A stretch of DNA of 64,000 bases from Lacisediminihabitans sp040549525 (GCF_040549525.1 NZ_JBEPTM010000007.1:124001-188000), one strand, 5' to 3'; positions 1-8,531 are shown, counted from the first letter of the stretch. The notes: generated by a model not told the origin, from the sequence alone. A program made the numbers and translations.

Positions 1-752
1 TCTTCGGCGAGGTCATGATCGCGCTGCAGTCCGCCCGAGAACTCGGTTTGGCCGAAGACGAGTTCTCCTGGCCCCTGCAGAGGGCGCTGATGACCTACGT
101 GGAGGAGAACTGGCGGCGGCCCGATAACGGCATCTGGGAGATCCGGGGCCCACAACGGGACTTCGTCTCTTCGCGGGCCATGATCTGGGCGGCATTCGAC
201 TGCGCCATCCGGGCGGTCACCGACTTCGGTCTCGATGGCCCGGTGGAGCGATGGATCCGACTTCGCGACGAGGTCCGCGCCGAAATCGAATCGCGCGGAT
301 TCGATACATCCCGCAACACCTACACCCAGCACTACGGCAGCACCGGGGTGGATGCCTCGCTGCTTCTGCTGTCCCAGATCGGCTACGTTGCCGCCGACGA
401 CCCGCGGATGCTCGGCACGGTGGCCGCAATCGAGGAAGAACTGCTCCACGACGGCCTGCTGATGCGGTACCGCACGGAATCCGGGGTCGACGGACTGCCC
501 GCCGGCGAGCATCCGTTCCTCGCCTGTTCGTTCTGGCTGGTCGAGCAGTACGCCCGCAGCGGCCGGGTCGCTGATGCCCGCACCCTGATGGATCGCCTGG
601 TGAGCTTCAGCAACGATCTCGGGCTGCTCAGCGAGGAGTACGACGTCGCGGGCTCGCGCCAGGTGGGGAACACCCCGCAGGCGCTCTCCCACCTCGCCCT
701 GGTGCGTGCGGCCGATGCCATCGCCGCAGCGAGCGGTGAGGCCCGGGCCTAG
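1..752 (+). CDS. Glycoside hydrolase family 15 protein (C-terminal part, 5' cut by window)
   Basis: The reading frame is open from base 3 (FGEVMIAL...) with no start, so the gene begins outside the window. About 250 C-terminal residues remain. They show the helical alpha/alpha-toroid style of GH15 enzymes, with WEIRGPQRDFVSSR early and GLLSEEYDV late; the Glu in that late motif matches the family's catalytic base. GH15 members are glucoamylases, dextranases or trehalases that release glucose from alpha-glucans or trehalose in the cytoplasm. The substrate cannot be chosen from this part. The stop codon overlaps that of the convergent next gene in a CTAG tetramer. Confidence 0.85.
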   Translation, partial: FGEVMIALQSARELGLAEDEFSWPLQRALMTYVEENWRRPDNGIWEIRGPQRDFVSSRAMIWAAFDCAIRAVTDFGLDGPVERWIRLRDEVRAEIESRGFDTSRNTYTQHYGSTGVDASLLLLSQIGYVAADDPRMLGTVAAIEEELLHDGLLMRYRTESGVDGLPAGEHPFLACSFWLVEQYARSGRVADARTLMDRLVSFSNDLGLLSEEYDVAGSRQVGNTPQALSHLALVRAADAIAAASGEARA

Positions 753-1492
753 CTCTTCTTCGCGAGATGCTCGCCGAAGAACGCGTCGATGCGCGTCCAC
801 GCGTCAGCGGCTGCCTCCGGGTTCGGACCCGCTCCGAGGATGCGCTTCATGATGAAACGCAGAGCGGGCGGCCCGCTCTCCTCGTCGTTGAGGAACGAGT
901 GCCCCGCCTCGGGGTACTCCTTCACGTCGTGGTCGATCCCGAGCCGGGTGAGCGATTCGTCGAGCTTCCGTGCGGCACCCTTCAGGGAATTGTCCTTGCC
1001 GCCGTAGCTGCCGATGATCGGGCAGGCGCCGACGAGCGACTCGTCCAGTGGCTTGGGCAGTCGGCCGTAGTTGGCCGATGCGGCACCGAAGCCGAGGCTC
1101 GCCGCGGCGAGCGCGAAGCCGCCGCCCATACAGAATCCGATGATTCCGACCTCGCCCGTGCAGTCCGCGCGCGCGATGAGCAACTGCCTGGCCGACTCGA
1201 TGTCGGCGAAGGAGCGGCCGGTGCCGGCACTCAGCTCACGAAAGGTCTGATTCAGGCATTTACGAGCTCCGCCCTCGGTGAAGAGGTCTGGCATCAACGC
1301 GATGTAGCCGGCCCGGGCGAAGCGCTCGGCCTGCCGTCGCATCACGTCATTGATGCCGAAGGCCTCATGCACGAGCACGACTCCCGGCCACGGTCCTTCT
1401 CCCGCGGGGAGCACGAACTCCCCGGTGAGCCCGGCGCTCGCCCCGGTGAGCCCGGGGATGTCGATGGTGTGGACTGCGCTGGTCTCGGGCAT
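749..1492 (-). CDS. Dienelactone hydrolase family protein
   Basis: The 247-residue protein has the alpha/beta-hydrolase layout of the dienelactone hydrolase family. It shows the nucleophile elbow GFCMGGGFAL with Cys in place of Ser, as is usual there, then an Asp-containing strand (YGGKDN) and a late His (EAGHSF). Family members hydrolyse lactones or other activated esters, and many have no known substrate. The ATG follows GGAGAG at about 4 bases. The gene is convergent with the GH15 gene and the stops overlap. No chlorocatechol genes are nearby, so a classical catabolic role is not supported. Confidence 0.85.
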   Translation of the reverse strand: MPETSAVHTIDIPGLTGASAGLTGEFVLPAGEGPWPGVVLVHEAFGINDVMRRQAERFARAGYIALMPDLFTEGGARKCLNQTFRELSAGTGRSFADIESARQLLIARADCTGEVGIIGFCMGGGFALAAASLGFGAASANYGRLPKPLDESLVGACPIIGSYGGKDNSLKGAARKLDESLTRLGIDHDVKEYPEAGHSFLNDEESGPPALRFIMKRILGAGPNPEAAADAWTRIDAFFGEHLAKKS

Positions 1493-1536
1493 TGCTCTCC
1501 TGGGTGCTGGTCGGCCGGGTGACGGCGAGGCGGAGG

Positions 1537-2397
1537 TCAGACCGCTGCGGTCAGCTCCGTGAACTCATCATCCGTCAATTCGAGTGCGGCGGCTGCCACA
1601 TTGTCCGCAAGATGATCGAGGCTCGATGTGCCGGGGATCGGCAGAAGCACCGGCGAGCGCTTGAGGAGCCAGGCGAGAGCGAGCTGCGAGGGGGACGCGT
1701 CGTGCTTCTTGGCGAGTGCATCGAGCGGCCCGCCCGGCTGCGCGAGCTTGCCTGTGGCCAGTGGGAACCACGGAATGAAGGCGATGTCGTTGGCCGTCGC
1801 GGTGTCGAGCAGCGGCTCGGCATCACGGTGGGCGAGGTTGAACAGGTTCTGGACCGAGACGATGGTGGCGAGCTTCTGTGCGGCCACCAGATCGTCGACA
1901 CTGACCTCCGACAGTCCCAGATGCCGGATCTTGCCCTCGGCCTGGAGTGCCACGAGCTCACCCAGTTGGTCCTCGAGCGCGACTGTGGGGTCGATCCGGT
2001 GGAGCTGCAGCAGATCGATGCGCTCGAGGCCGAGGTGGCGAAGGCTCAGCTCCACCTGCTGGCGCAGGTATTCCGGCCGGCCCACCGGGATCCACTGGTT
2101 CGGGCCCTGGCGGGTGAAGCCGACCTTGGTGGCGATCACGAGATCGTCGGCATAGGGATGCAGCGCCTCCTTGATCAGCAGGTCGGCGACCTCTGGGCCG
2201 TAGGCATCGGCGGTGTCGATCAACGTGACCCCGAGTTCTACGGCTCGGCGCAAGACCTTCACCGCGTTCTGTGGATCGCGCGACTCTCCCCACACGCCCG
2301 CCCCTGGCAGCTGCATCACTCCGTATCCGAGTCGGTTGACCGTGAGGTCACCGCCGATGGCGAAAGTTCCGGATGCGGACGCGAGAGTCGAAGTCAT
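1537..2397 (-). CDS. Aldo/keto reductase
   Basis: The 286-residue protein is an (alpha/beta)8 NADPH-dependent oxidoreductase. Visible family signatures are the catalytic Asp/Tyr region DTADAYGPE, the Lys in ATKVGF, the His in LLQLHRID, the QNLFNL strand and the C-terminal cofactor segment PIPGTSS. It probably reduces small aldehydes or ketones; the substrate is unknown. I chose the ATG at 2397 over the GTG at 2406 because TACCGT lies 7 bases before the ATG, which fits a leaderless start. It is divergent from the histidine kinase gene. Confidence 0.88.
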   Translation of the reverse strand: MTSTLASASGTFAIGGDLTVNRLGYGVMQLPGAGVWGESRDPQNAVKVLRRAVELGVTLIDTADAYGPEVADLLIKEALHPYADDLVIATKVGFTRQGPNQWIPVGRPEYLRQQVELSLRHLGLERIDLLQLHRIDPTVALEDQLGELVALQAEGKIRHLGLSEVSVDDLVAAQKLATIVSVQNLFNLAHRDAEPLLDTATANDIAFIPWFPLATGKLAQPGGPLDALAKKHDASPSQLALAWLLKRSPVLLPIPGTSSLDHLADNVAAAALELTDDEFTELTAAV

Positions 2398-2404
2398 GAT
2401 CGTC

Positions 2405-2410
2405 ACGGTA
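2405..2410 (-). promoter_or_regulatory. -10 element TACCGT, leaderless start
   Basis: TACCGT on the minus strand ends 7 bases before the ATG of the aldo/keto reductase, so transcription would begin at about the start codon. Confidence 0.5.
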
Positions 2411-2459
2411 CGCGCGTGAGACCTCTCTCATCTTGGAAGTCGCTGGGTAAGCTCTCCTC

Positions 2460-2465
2460 GATAAT
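2460..2465 (+). promoter_or_regulatory. -10 element GATAAT, leaderless start
   Basis: GATAAT ends 6 bases before the histidine kinase ATG. The GAGGGG between them touches the ATG and is too close to act as a normal ribosome site, so a leaderless transcript is likely. A TTGGAA at 2433-2438 is a possible but widely spaced -35. Confidence 0.5.
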
Positions 2466-2471
2466 GAGGGG

Positions 2472-3914
2472 ATGACCCGCCGCCGCACCATCACCGTGTC
2501 GGTGCGCGTGCGCATCCTCGCCGCGATGCTCGTGGTGGCCGCCGCCGGAATGACGGTGGCCGGAGGCACGGCCTTTCTGGTTCAGCGACAGCGTGTGCTC
2601 GCCCAGGTCGATACGCGGCTCGAGGACACCGCGAGTCGACTCCGCTCGATCGCCGCCGACAAGGAGTACCCGAGCATCCGTGAGCTGCTGACCGCCGCGA
2701 TCCAACAGATCACCCCCGATACCAACGAGGGCATTCTGGGCATCATCGACGGCAAGGCGGCGGTCGTGCCCGGCAGCCAGGTCGGGGTGTCCCTGGAGAA
2801 GGAGACGGCATTCATCGCGCGGATCAACCGTGAGACCGGGCCGGGGGCCGTGGTTCTCGGCACAGACGTGAGCTCTCACGGAGCTCTCCGCTACCTGGCT
2901 GTGCCGGTGCGGGCGAGCGGTGACAGCGCCACCGGCGTCTACGTTGCCGCCTACAGCATCGACGCGGAACTCCTGCCGATCGCCGTCGGCTTCCAGACCT
3001 TCCTTCTGGTGGCGGCGGGTGCGCTGGTGGCGGTCGCTCTCGTCGGATGGTTCGTGGCCGGTCGACTTCTGAGACCGCTGCGCATCCTGCGCGACACGGC
3101 GCGACGCATCACCGGGTCCGACCTGGTCGAACGCATCCCGGTGGCCGGCGGGGACGACGTCTCTGAACTCACCCTGACCGTCAACGAGATGCTCGACCGC
3201 CTTCAGACCTCGCTCGAGGGCCAGCGGCAGTTGCTGGACGACGTGGGTCACGAGCTCAAGACACCGATCACGATCGTGCGCGGGCAACTGGAGCTGCTGG
3301 ATACCGGTGACGCGTCGCAGGTGGCAGAGATCCGTGCCCTGGTGATCGACGAGTTGGATCGCATGAACCTTCTCGTCGCCGATATCTCACTCCTGGCCTC
3401 CGTTCAGCGTCTGTCCGGCGTTACGATCGAGCCCACCGACGTGCGAAGCCTCACCGAGACGGTGTACCGCAAACTTGCGGCGATCCCCGGGAGGGACTGG
3501 AGACTCATGGAAACTGCGGATGCGGTCGCCGAGCTCGATCCCGCGCGAATCACCCAGGCATGGGTTCAGCTCGCCTCCAACGCGAACCGCCATGGCACGC
3601 CCGGACTTCCCATCGAGATCGGCAGCAGGGTCGTCGAAGATCTCGGCGAGGAGTTCCTGGAACTCTGGGTGACCGATTTCGGACCCGGTATCGCTCCGGA
3701 GGCTCACGAGCGAATCTTCGAGCGATTCCGCCGCGAGGGAGAGGGCCGAGGCGAGAGCGGTGCAGGCCTCGGACTCGCCATCGTCACGACGATCCTCCAC
3801 GCGCACCACGGGGTGGTCCGCCTGGAGAGCGCGCCGGCGATCGGATCAACCTTCACGCTCGAGTTGCCGCTCGGACCAGCGCTCCCCGCCGAAACCCCGG
3901 AGGAGCAGGAATGA
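2472..3914 (+). CDS. Two-component sensor histidine kinase
   Basis: The 480-residue protein has a membrane segment at about residues 15-37, an extracytoplasmic sensor region to about 165, a second membrane segment at about 170-197, then HAMP. A HisKA domain follows with phospho-acceptor His260 in DDVGHELKTP, then a HATPase domain with an N box (ASNANRHG) and a G box (GESGAGLGLA). It autophosphorylates in response to an unknown envelope signal and passes phosphate to the response regulator, whose ATG overlaps its TGA (ATGA). The linkage to a neighbouring envelope protein cluster suggests an envelope role, by inference only. Confidence 0.93.
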   Translation: MTRRRTITVSVRVRILAAMLVVAAAGMTVAGGTAFLVQRQRVLAQVDTRLEDTASRLRSIAADKEYPSIRELLTAAIQQITPDTNEGILGIIDGKAAVVPGSQVGVSLEKETAFIARINRETGPGAVVLGTDVSSHGALRYLAVPVRASGDSATGVYVAAYSIDAELLPIAVGFQTFLLVAAGALVAVALVGWFVAGRLLRPLRILRDTARRITGSDLVERIPVAGGDDVSELTLTVNEMLDRLQTSLEGQRQLLDDVGHELKTPITIVRGQLELLDTGDASQVAEIRALVIDELDRMNLLVADISLLASVQRLSGVTIEPTDVRSLTETVYRKLAAIPGRDWRLMETADAVAELDPARITQAWVQLASNANRHGTPGLPIEIGSRVVEDLGEEFLELWVTDFGPGIAPEAHERIFERFRREGEGRGESGAGLGLAIVTTILHAHHGVVRLESAPAIGSTFTLELPLGPALPAETPEEQE

Positions 3915-4567
3915 GTGGGATCCTGATCGCCGAAGACGAGGAGCGCATTTCCTCGTTCATCGAGAAGGGCCTGAAGGCAGCGGGCTACAGCTCGCACGTG
4001 GTGACGAACGGTGGCGATGCTCTCGACTTCGCCTCATCCGGGTCATTCGAGCTTCTCGTCCTCGACATCGGGCTGCCCGGCCTCGACGGGTTCGAGGTGC
4101 TGCGTCGACTCCGGTCATCCGGCTCCACCATTCCCGTCATCATCCTCACCGCTCGCGATTCCGGTGCCGACACGGTAGCGGCACTCGAGAGCGGGGCGAA
4201 CGACTACATGTCGAAGCCGTTCCGGTTCGACGAATTGCTCGCGCGGATCCGCCTCCGCGCCCAGGATGCCGTGCCAGCCGATCGATCGGTGCTCTCGCAC
4301 GGTGACCTCAGCCTCGACACCCGCACCCGACGCGCGACCATCGGGTCGCGAACCGTGGATCTTTCCGCGCGCGAATTCGGTCTCGCCGAGGAGTTCCTGC
4401 GGCATCCCGACCAGGTTCTCAGCAGGGAACAGTTGCTCAGCCGCGTGTGGGGCTTCGACTTCGACCCCGGCTCCAATGTCGTGGACGTGTACGTGCGCTA
4501 CCTCCGTGCCAAATTCGGTCCGGAGCGCATACAAACGGTGCGCGGGATGGGCTACCGGTTGAGGTAG
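3911..4567 (+). CDS. OmpR/PhoB-family response regulator
   Basis: The 218-residue protein has an N-terminal receiver with acidic residues ED at 8-9, phospho-acceptor Asp52 (VLDIGLPG), a conserved Thr (LTAR) and Lys about 102 (SKPF). A C-terminal winged helix follows, with REQLLSRVWG and the final VRGMGYRLR typical of OmpR/PhoB DNA-binding domains. The start was set at the ATG overlapping the kinase stop; upstream in-frame sequence is kinase shadow. It should be the cognate partner of the kinase. The 3' end lies inside a long inverted repeat (4537-4582). Confidence 0.94.
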   Translation: MSGILIAEDEERISSFIEKGLKAAGYSSHVVTNGGDALDFASSGSFELLVLDIGLPGLDGFEVLRRLRSSGSTIPVIILTARDSGADTVAALESGANDYMSKPFRFDELLARIRLRAQDAVPADRSVLSHGDLSLDTRTRRATIGSRTVDLSAREFGLAEEFLRHPDQVLSREQLLSRVWGFDFDPGSNVVDVYVRYLRAKFGPERIQTVRGMGYRLR

Positions 4568-4582
4568 GGCATCCCGCGCACC
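4537..4582. terminator. 13-bp perfect inverted repeat across the end of the regulator gene
   Basis: GGTGCGCGGGATG (4537-4549) is exactly complementary to CATCCCGCGCACC (4570-4582), with a 20-base loop that contains the regulator's last codons and stop. There is no T tract on either side, so it is either a non-canonical terminator between the convergent genes or a stabilising 3' hairpin. Confidence 0.45.
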
Positions 4583-4602
4583 TGGCCGGGTCGACCGTGC
4601 TG

Positions 4603-5178
4603 TCAGTGGTGCGCGCCGGTGTCGCCCGAACCGCCACCGTTGCCACCACCGCCCGAGGAACCGCTCTTGCCGGAGCTGCCACTACCCGAAGTGGAGCCCG
4701 ATCCGCTGGTTCCCGAACCTGAATCGCCCAACCCGCCTGTACCGCCGGACACACCTGTACCGCCAGACACGCCCGTGCCCTGGCGGACATCGCCGGTCCC
4801 GGTGTCACCGCTCTGGGTGTCACCGCTCTTGCTGTCTCCGCTCTTGCTGTCTCCGTCGCCCTGGGTGTCACCGTCACCGAGGCCGTGTTCCGCGCCGTCG
4901 TCGTTACCGCTGCGACCTGAGCCGCTGTCATCGACATTGACCGGCGGAGCCGGCGCGACCGTCGTCGTGCCGGTCGGACCGTTCGACTTGTCATTCGCGG
5001 GGGATTCGGTCGGAGACGGGCTCATGGTCCCTGTCGTCACCGGGGCGATACCCTGAGCCACTCCGGCGCGGTTTTCGATGGTGAGGCTCTGCGCGACCGC
5101 TGCGGCCCCGGCCGAACCGAGAGCGAACACTCCGAGGGTGACGACACCGGTGAGCACGATCTTCCGCGAGATATTCAT
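4603..5178 (-). CDS. Secreted Ser/Gly/Asp-rich low-complexity protein
   Basis: The 191-residue protein starts with a signal peptide (MNISRKIVLTGVVTLGVFALG, cleavage probably near AAAVAQS). The rest is low complexity: a Pro/Thr-rich stretch, then imperfect repeats of the type GDSKSGD and GTGVSG, and a tail of Gly/Ser blocks ending DTGAHH. No domain is recognisable. The start at 5178 is supported by GAAAGGACG about 8 bases upstream; the longer frame to 5442 has no such site. It probably sits in or outside the envelope as a flexible linker-like protein. It is convergent with the response regulator gene. Confidence 0.7.
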   Translation of the reverse strand: MNISRKIVLTGVVTLGVFALGSAGAAAVAQSLTIENRAGVAQGIAPVTTGTMSPSPTESPANDKSNGPTGTTTVAPAPPVNVDDSGSGRSGNDDGAEHGLGDGDTQGDGDSKSGDSKSGDTQSGDTGTGDVRQGTGVSGGTGVSGGTGGLGDSGSGTSGSGSTSGSGSSGKSGSSGGGGNGGGSGDTGAHH

Positions 5179-5578
5179 GCCGACGTCCTTTCGCTGGTGA
5201 GTGTGCCGGGGGCTGAGGATGAGGCGCGACGGCGAAGCTCCCCGCACGACCTGACCAGTATGTATCGACGGGATGAGATTCCCGCGAGAATCGGATGAGA
5301 AGGCTCTCACCTTCCTCGCGTCCCCACGGAGCCTCCAGACGGCGAAGGATATGGCCGGGCTCGCACGAAAGTTCGGGACGAAAAGCCCGTGATTCCGGGT
5401 GTCGCCGAAGGGATCGGGGGGCATGCCCCCAAATTGGGGCACATACCAGCTTGCCCCACGAATGAGGGGCTGATACGGTCACTCTATCGATCCGATGTCC
5501 CCCTAAAGACGGACAGACCGATACACAGTTCATGTACCCGACATGAACCGTTCCTTACCCGAAAGGAACAGCCAGCAC
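5179..5578. promoter_or_regulatory. 400-base divergent regulatory gap with several inverted repeats
   Basis: I see no gene between the two small envelope genes. The gap holds TGCCCC-N6-GGGGCA (5424-5441), GCCCC-N8-GGGGC (5453-5470), a GTCCCCCTAA decamer (5497-5506) that recurs upstream of the GT2 synthase gene, and the palindrome GTTCATGT-N5-ACATGAAC (5528-5548). This density suggests operators for at least one regulator of the divergent pair. Confidence 0.55.
5528..5548. promoter_or_regulatory. Palindromic operator candidate GTTCATGT-N5-ACATGAAC
   Basis: Two perfect 8-base arms are separated by ACCCG, 12 bases before the ribosome site of the following membrane gene. The size and symmetry fit a dimeric repressor site. 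It also overlaps an in-frame ATG at 5543, which argues that translation starts further down at 5579. Confidence 0.5.
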
Positions 5579-5944
5579 ATGAATGCTGCGCTTGCTGCCG
5601 CGCCCGCGGCGATCGATGCGATTACCCTGCCACTAGTGCTCACTGTCTCGTTTGCGACAGTCGCCCTCGTGGCCATCGCCGTTTTTGTGAGGCGCGCGCG
5701 CCTCACGGGACGGCTGACCGGAGTGACCGCGGCAGCAAGCGGAGTTTCAGCGGCCGGCATACTCGCGAGCGCTCTGCTCGTGAGTGTCGCGCTCGGCGGA
5801 TCTACAGTCGCCTCGGCTGACACCGTCTCCGGAACCGGCGCCCCCCAGCCGGGCTCTTCGGATTCGTCTGTCACCGTCGTGTCCCCCACTATAGATCCGC
5901 CGACCACCGACGATCTCAGCGGCCCGCAGCTCCCCACCGAGTAG
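5579..5944 (+). CDS. Small membrane protein with extracytoplasmic tail
   Basis: The 121-residue protein has two hydrophobic segments, about residues 12-36 (LVLTVSFATVALVAIAVFV) and about 52-78, joined by a short basic loop RRARLTGRLTG. A Ser/Thr/Pro/Asp-rich tail ends in GPQLPTE. The charge pattern suggests that both the N-terminus and the tail face outside. I do not recognise a family. The start at 5579 is preceded by GAAAGGAAC at a good distance; the ATG at 5543 lies in a palindrome and lacks a site. It is divergent from the secreted low-complexity gene and may share its control region. Confidence 0.65.
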   Translation: MNAALAAAPAAIDAITLPLVLTVSFATVALVAIAVFVRRARLTGRLTGVTAAASGVSAAGILASALLVSVALGGSTVASADTVSGTGAPQPGSSDSSVTVVSPTIDPPTTDDLSGPQLPTE

Positions 5945-6031
5945 ACAGACCCCTCCTCGCGATCGCGGTGAGCCAGGGTCTGACGCCGATGATCGAACTG
6001 CTGAGACCCCGCCTCCGGATACTCTGGGGGG

Positions 6032-7069
6032 ATGCGACTGATGGCCTCGCTGCGCGCCTCGTCACGCAGTCCCCTGCTCCAGGTGCTCAAAACCTCCGTC
6101 GCCGCGATCATCGCCTGGCTCATCTGCACGGTGACGCTGGGACAACCGCTTCCGATCTTTGCGGCGATCGCGGCGCTCCTGGTCGTTCAGCCGAGTGTGA
6201 ACCAGTCCCTCGCCAAGGGGATCGAACGCAGCGTCGGAGTGATCTTCGGGGTCGTCCTCGCCTACGCCGCTGGCATCCTCTTCGGGCATTCGAGCTGGAT
6301 CGTCCTCGGTATCATCGTCGTCTCGCTCCTGGTCGCCTGGGCACTTCGACTGTCGCCGGGCTCGGCGAACCAGATCCCGATCAGCGCGATGCTCGTGATC
6401 GCCATCGGCACCAACACGCCCGGGTACGCGGTCAATCGGGTTATCGAAACGGTCATCGGTGCGATCGTCGGGTTGGCCGTGAATGCGATCATCGTGCCGC
6501 CGGTGCTTCTCACCCCCGCGCACGGAGCGGTAGTGCGACTGGCAGAGCGGGTCGCGGATACCCTCTCCTCCTTTGCGACGGCCCTACGGACTCCGCAGAA
6601 CGCGCAGGAGCTCGCCGCGATGCTGACTTCGGCGCGCCAGCTGCCGGCACTGCGCAATTCGGCGACGGATGCTCTGGTGCGCGCGGACGAATCCCTGATG
6701 CTCAATCCGCGACGGGTGCGGTACCGCGAGGCCCTGGAGCGGGATCGTGACCTCCTCGACACTCTGGGAATCCTCGTGACCCGGGTGACGGGCATGGCCA
6801 GGGCCCTTCACGACAACTACGACACGGGCCTGGCCGATGATCGTTTCGTGGGCTCGATCGCGCTCGAGCTCGACCGGGCGGCGCACGACCTCCGCCTTCT
6901 CGCGCGGGACACCCCGAGCACGGAGCCGACACCGATCACCGCCGAACTCCCCGCGCTCACGGCACCGCTGGTGATCGCCCTGCCGGATCCCGACAACTGG
7001 ATCCTGGTCGGGTCCCTGCTCGAAGACCTGCGGCGGGTGCGCGAGGTCATCATCGGGGAGGTCGCATGA
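6032..7069 (+). CDS. FUSC-family membrane transporter (aromatic acid exporter-like)
   Basis: The 345-residue protein has about six hydrophobic segments in its first 170 residues (for example IAAIIAWLICTVTLG, FAAIAALLVVQPSV and GIIVVSLLVAWAL). A helical, charged cytoplasmic half follows. The N-terminal part resembles the FUSC/ArAE group of aromatic-acid and fusaric-acid exporters, including a QPSVNQSLAKGIERSVG-like loop. The likely role is efflux of organic acids or lipid-like compounds. GATACT lies 8 bases before the ATG, so the start may be leaderless. The TGA overlaps the ATG of the next gene, so the pair is co-translated. Confidence 0.75.
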   Translation: MRLMASLRASSRSPLLQVLKTSVAAIIAWLICTVTLGQPLPIFAAIAALLVVQPSVNQSLAKGIERSVGVIFGVVLAYAAGILFGHSSWIVLGIIVVSLLVAWALRLSPGSANQIPISAMLVIAIGTNTPGYAVNRVIETVIGAIVGLAVNAIIVPPVLLTPAHGAVVRLAERVADTLSSFATALRTPQNAQELAAMLTSARQLPALRNSATDALVRADESLMLNPRRVRYREALERDRDLLDTLGILVTRVTGMARALHDNYDTGLADDRFVGSIALELDRAAHDLRLLARDTPSTEPTPITAELPALTAPLVIALPDPDNWILVGSLLEDLRRVREVIIGEVA

Positions 7070-8004
7070 GCATCGTCACCCTCGAGAACTACGCGCCATT
7101 CGAACTGCTCTCCGACCCCGATGCCCTCGGCCTTGCCACCACAACGGTCTCGAGCCCGCTCGGAACCTGCGTCGCGCGACATCCGCCGCGCCGCACCTCG
7201 ACGCGCGCTACCCTGTTTCTCCACGGGGCCGCCGGATCGTGGACCACCTGGACCCCCCTGCTGCAGGCGGCGGTCGCCGATCGGATCGACCTCGGTGACA
7301 TCGTGATCTTCGACCTGCCGGGCTGGGGAGACGCCTCCCTCGCGGAGGGTTCTGTCGATGACCCGGTGTTCGCGATCTGCTCGCTGGTCAAAGACATGGC
7401 AGAAGAACTCGGGTACACGGAATGGGACATCGTCGGCCACTCCCTCGGCGGATTCATCGCCCTCCACATGGCGTCGATCTGGCCACAGGCCGTGCTCTCG
7501 GTGGGCATGGTCTCTGGCACGACCTTCTCGATCATCCACTCCGTCGAGCATCCGGTGCGGCGCTTCGGCGAGCTCCCGGGATTCACCATGCTGTGGCGCG
7601 TCATGCAGTTTCTCCACCTGCTCGGCCGGGCGGGTCCGGCACTGGTGCGGGGCATCGGAGCGATCGGGCTGCTGCGCCCGGCCACCTTTCCGCTCTTCCG
7701 GCACTGGCAGGCGGTACCGCGATCGCAGGGGCACGCTCTTGCCGTCGAGATCCGTCCACGATCATTCGCGACAGCCGCCGCCGTGACGAAGGGCTACGAC
7801 GCGGATGCGCGCTGGTCGCGCATCGAATGCCCGGTGCGCGCGACCAAGGGCGACCGTGACGTGTTCGTCACTCAGGAGGACCTCGACCATCTCGGGCAGC
7901 TCTTGCCATCGAGCGTGCGAACGGTCATCCCGGACTGCGGCCATTTCGGTGCGGTCGAACGGCCGCGGGCAGTGCTGAGCGCGCTGGGCTATACCGAGGA
8001 CTGA
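7066..8004 (+). CDS. Alpha/beta hydrolase
   Basis: The 312-residue protein has the alpha/beta-hydrolase pattern: oxyanion strand LFLHGAAGSW, nucleophile elbow GHSLGGF, Asp in KGDRDVFV, and His in PDCGHFGAVE. No signal peptide is visible, so it acts in the cytoplasm, hydrolysing an unknown ester or amide. Its ATG overlaps the TGA of the FUSC-like transporter, so hydrolysis and export may be linked. The substrate cannot be inferred. Confidence 0.85.
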   Translation: MSIVTLENYAPFELLSDPDALGLATTTVSSPLGTCVARHPPRRTSTRATLFLHGAAGSWTTWTPLLQAAVADRIDLGDIVIFDLPGWGDASLAEGSVDDPVFAICSLVKDMAEELGYTEWDIVGHSLGGFIALHMASIWPQAVLSVGMVSGTTFSIIHSVEHPVRRFGELPGFTMLWRVMQFLHLLGRAGPALVRGIGAIGLLRPATFPLFRHWQAVPRSQGHALAVEIRPRSFATAAAVTKGYDADARWSRIECPVRATKGDRDVFVTQEDLDHLGQLLPSSVRTVIPDCGHFGAVERPRAVLSALGYTED

Positions 8005-8021
8005 GACCGCAAGCCACCGGA

Positions 8022-8501
8022 TCAGTCGGCGAGTTCGAGCCAGGTGAGGCTCGCGAACTCCCCGTGGGTGAGCCCGAGAGACTCCGAGAGTCCCGCGACC
8101 TGGGTGCGGAAGGCGAGGGAGTCCGTTCCTTCCCGCACGACGACGTCGACTCCCGCGGGGGACAGTCGCGACTTCGCGAAGCGGATCACCAGGATGTTCG
8201 AGTCCTCGGTCGCTCCCGCGACCGCCCACCGGCTGGTCACGAAACGAAGGAGCCCTGCCCCGCGCCAGACGAAGCCGTCGTGGCGCATCCGGTCGACGCC
8301 CACGATGGTCTTCTCCACGCCGTCCGCTGTCGTGTAGCCGACCACGTCATCCAGCACGAGCGGATCGGCGGTCCTCAGGTCGTAGCGGAAGTACGGACGG
8401 AGACGATCACCGCGGAGCCACATGGGAAAGTTGGTGGCGCCGATGCGCCAGGTCCCCGGAAGCAGCGCGGCGAGAGCGGCGGCATCGGGGGCGAGTGGCA
8501 T
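8022..8501 (-). CDS. Hypothetical protein, possible small beta-barrel (lipocalin-like)
   Basis: The 159-residue protein begins MPLAPDAAALAALLPGTWRIGATNFPMW. It then alternates short beta-type strands rich in W, F, V and R, which resembles small lipocalin or nitrobindin-like barrels, but I do not recognise a defined family. There is no signal peptide. The ATG at 8501 is preferred over the TTG at 8510 because TAGGTT sits 7 bases upstream, as in other leaderless genes here. The downstream neighbour is the convergent hydrolase. Confidence 0.6.
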   Translation of the reverse strand: MPLAPDAAALAALLPGTWRIGATNFPMWLRGDRLRPYFRYDLRTADPLVLDDVVGYTTADGVEKTIVGVDRMRHDGFVWRGAGLLRFVTSRWAVAGATEDSNILVIRFAKSRLSPAGVDVVVREGTDSLAFRTQVAGLSESLGLTHGEFASLTWLELAD

Positions 8502-8508
8502 GACCTCC

Positions 8509-8514
8509 AACCTA
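8509..8514 (-). promoter_or_regulatory. -10 element TAGGTT, leaderless start
   Basis: TAGGTT on the minus strand is 7 bases before the ATG at 8501. The GGAGG between them is only 2 bases from the ATG, too close for normal ribosome binding. Confidence 0.5.
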
Positions 8515-8531
8515 GTTGCAGCGGCTGGGCG

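Noticed and set aside
5543..5578. Longer start for the small membrane protein
   Set aside because: The ATG lies inside the palindrome and has no ribosome site; 5579 has a good one.
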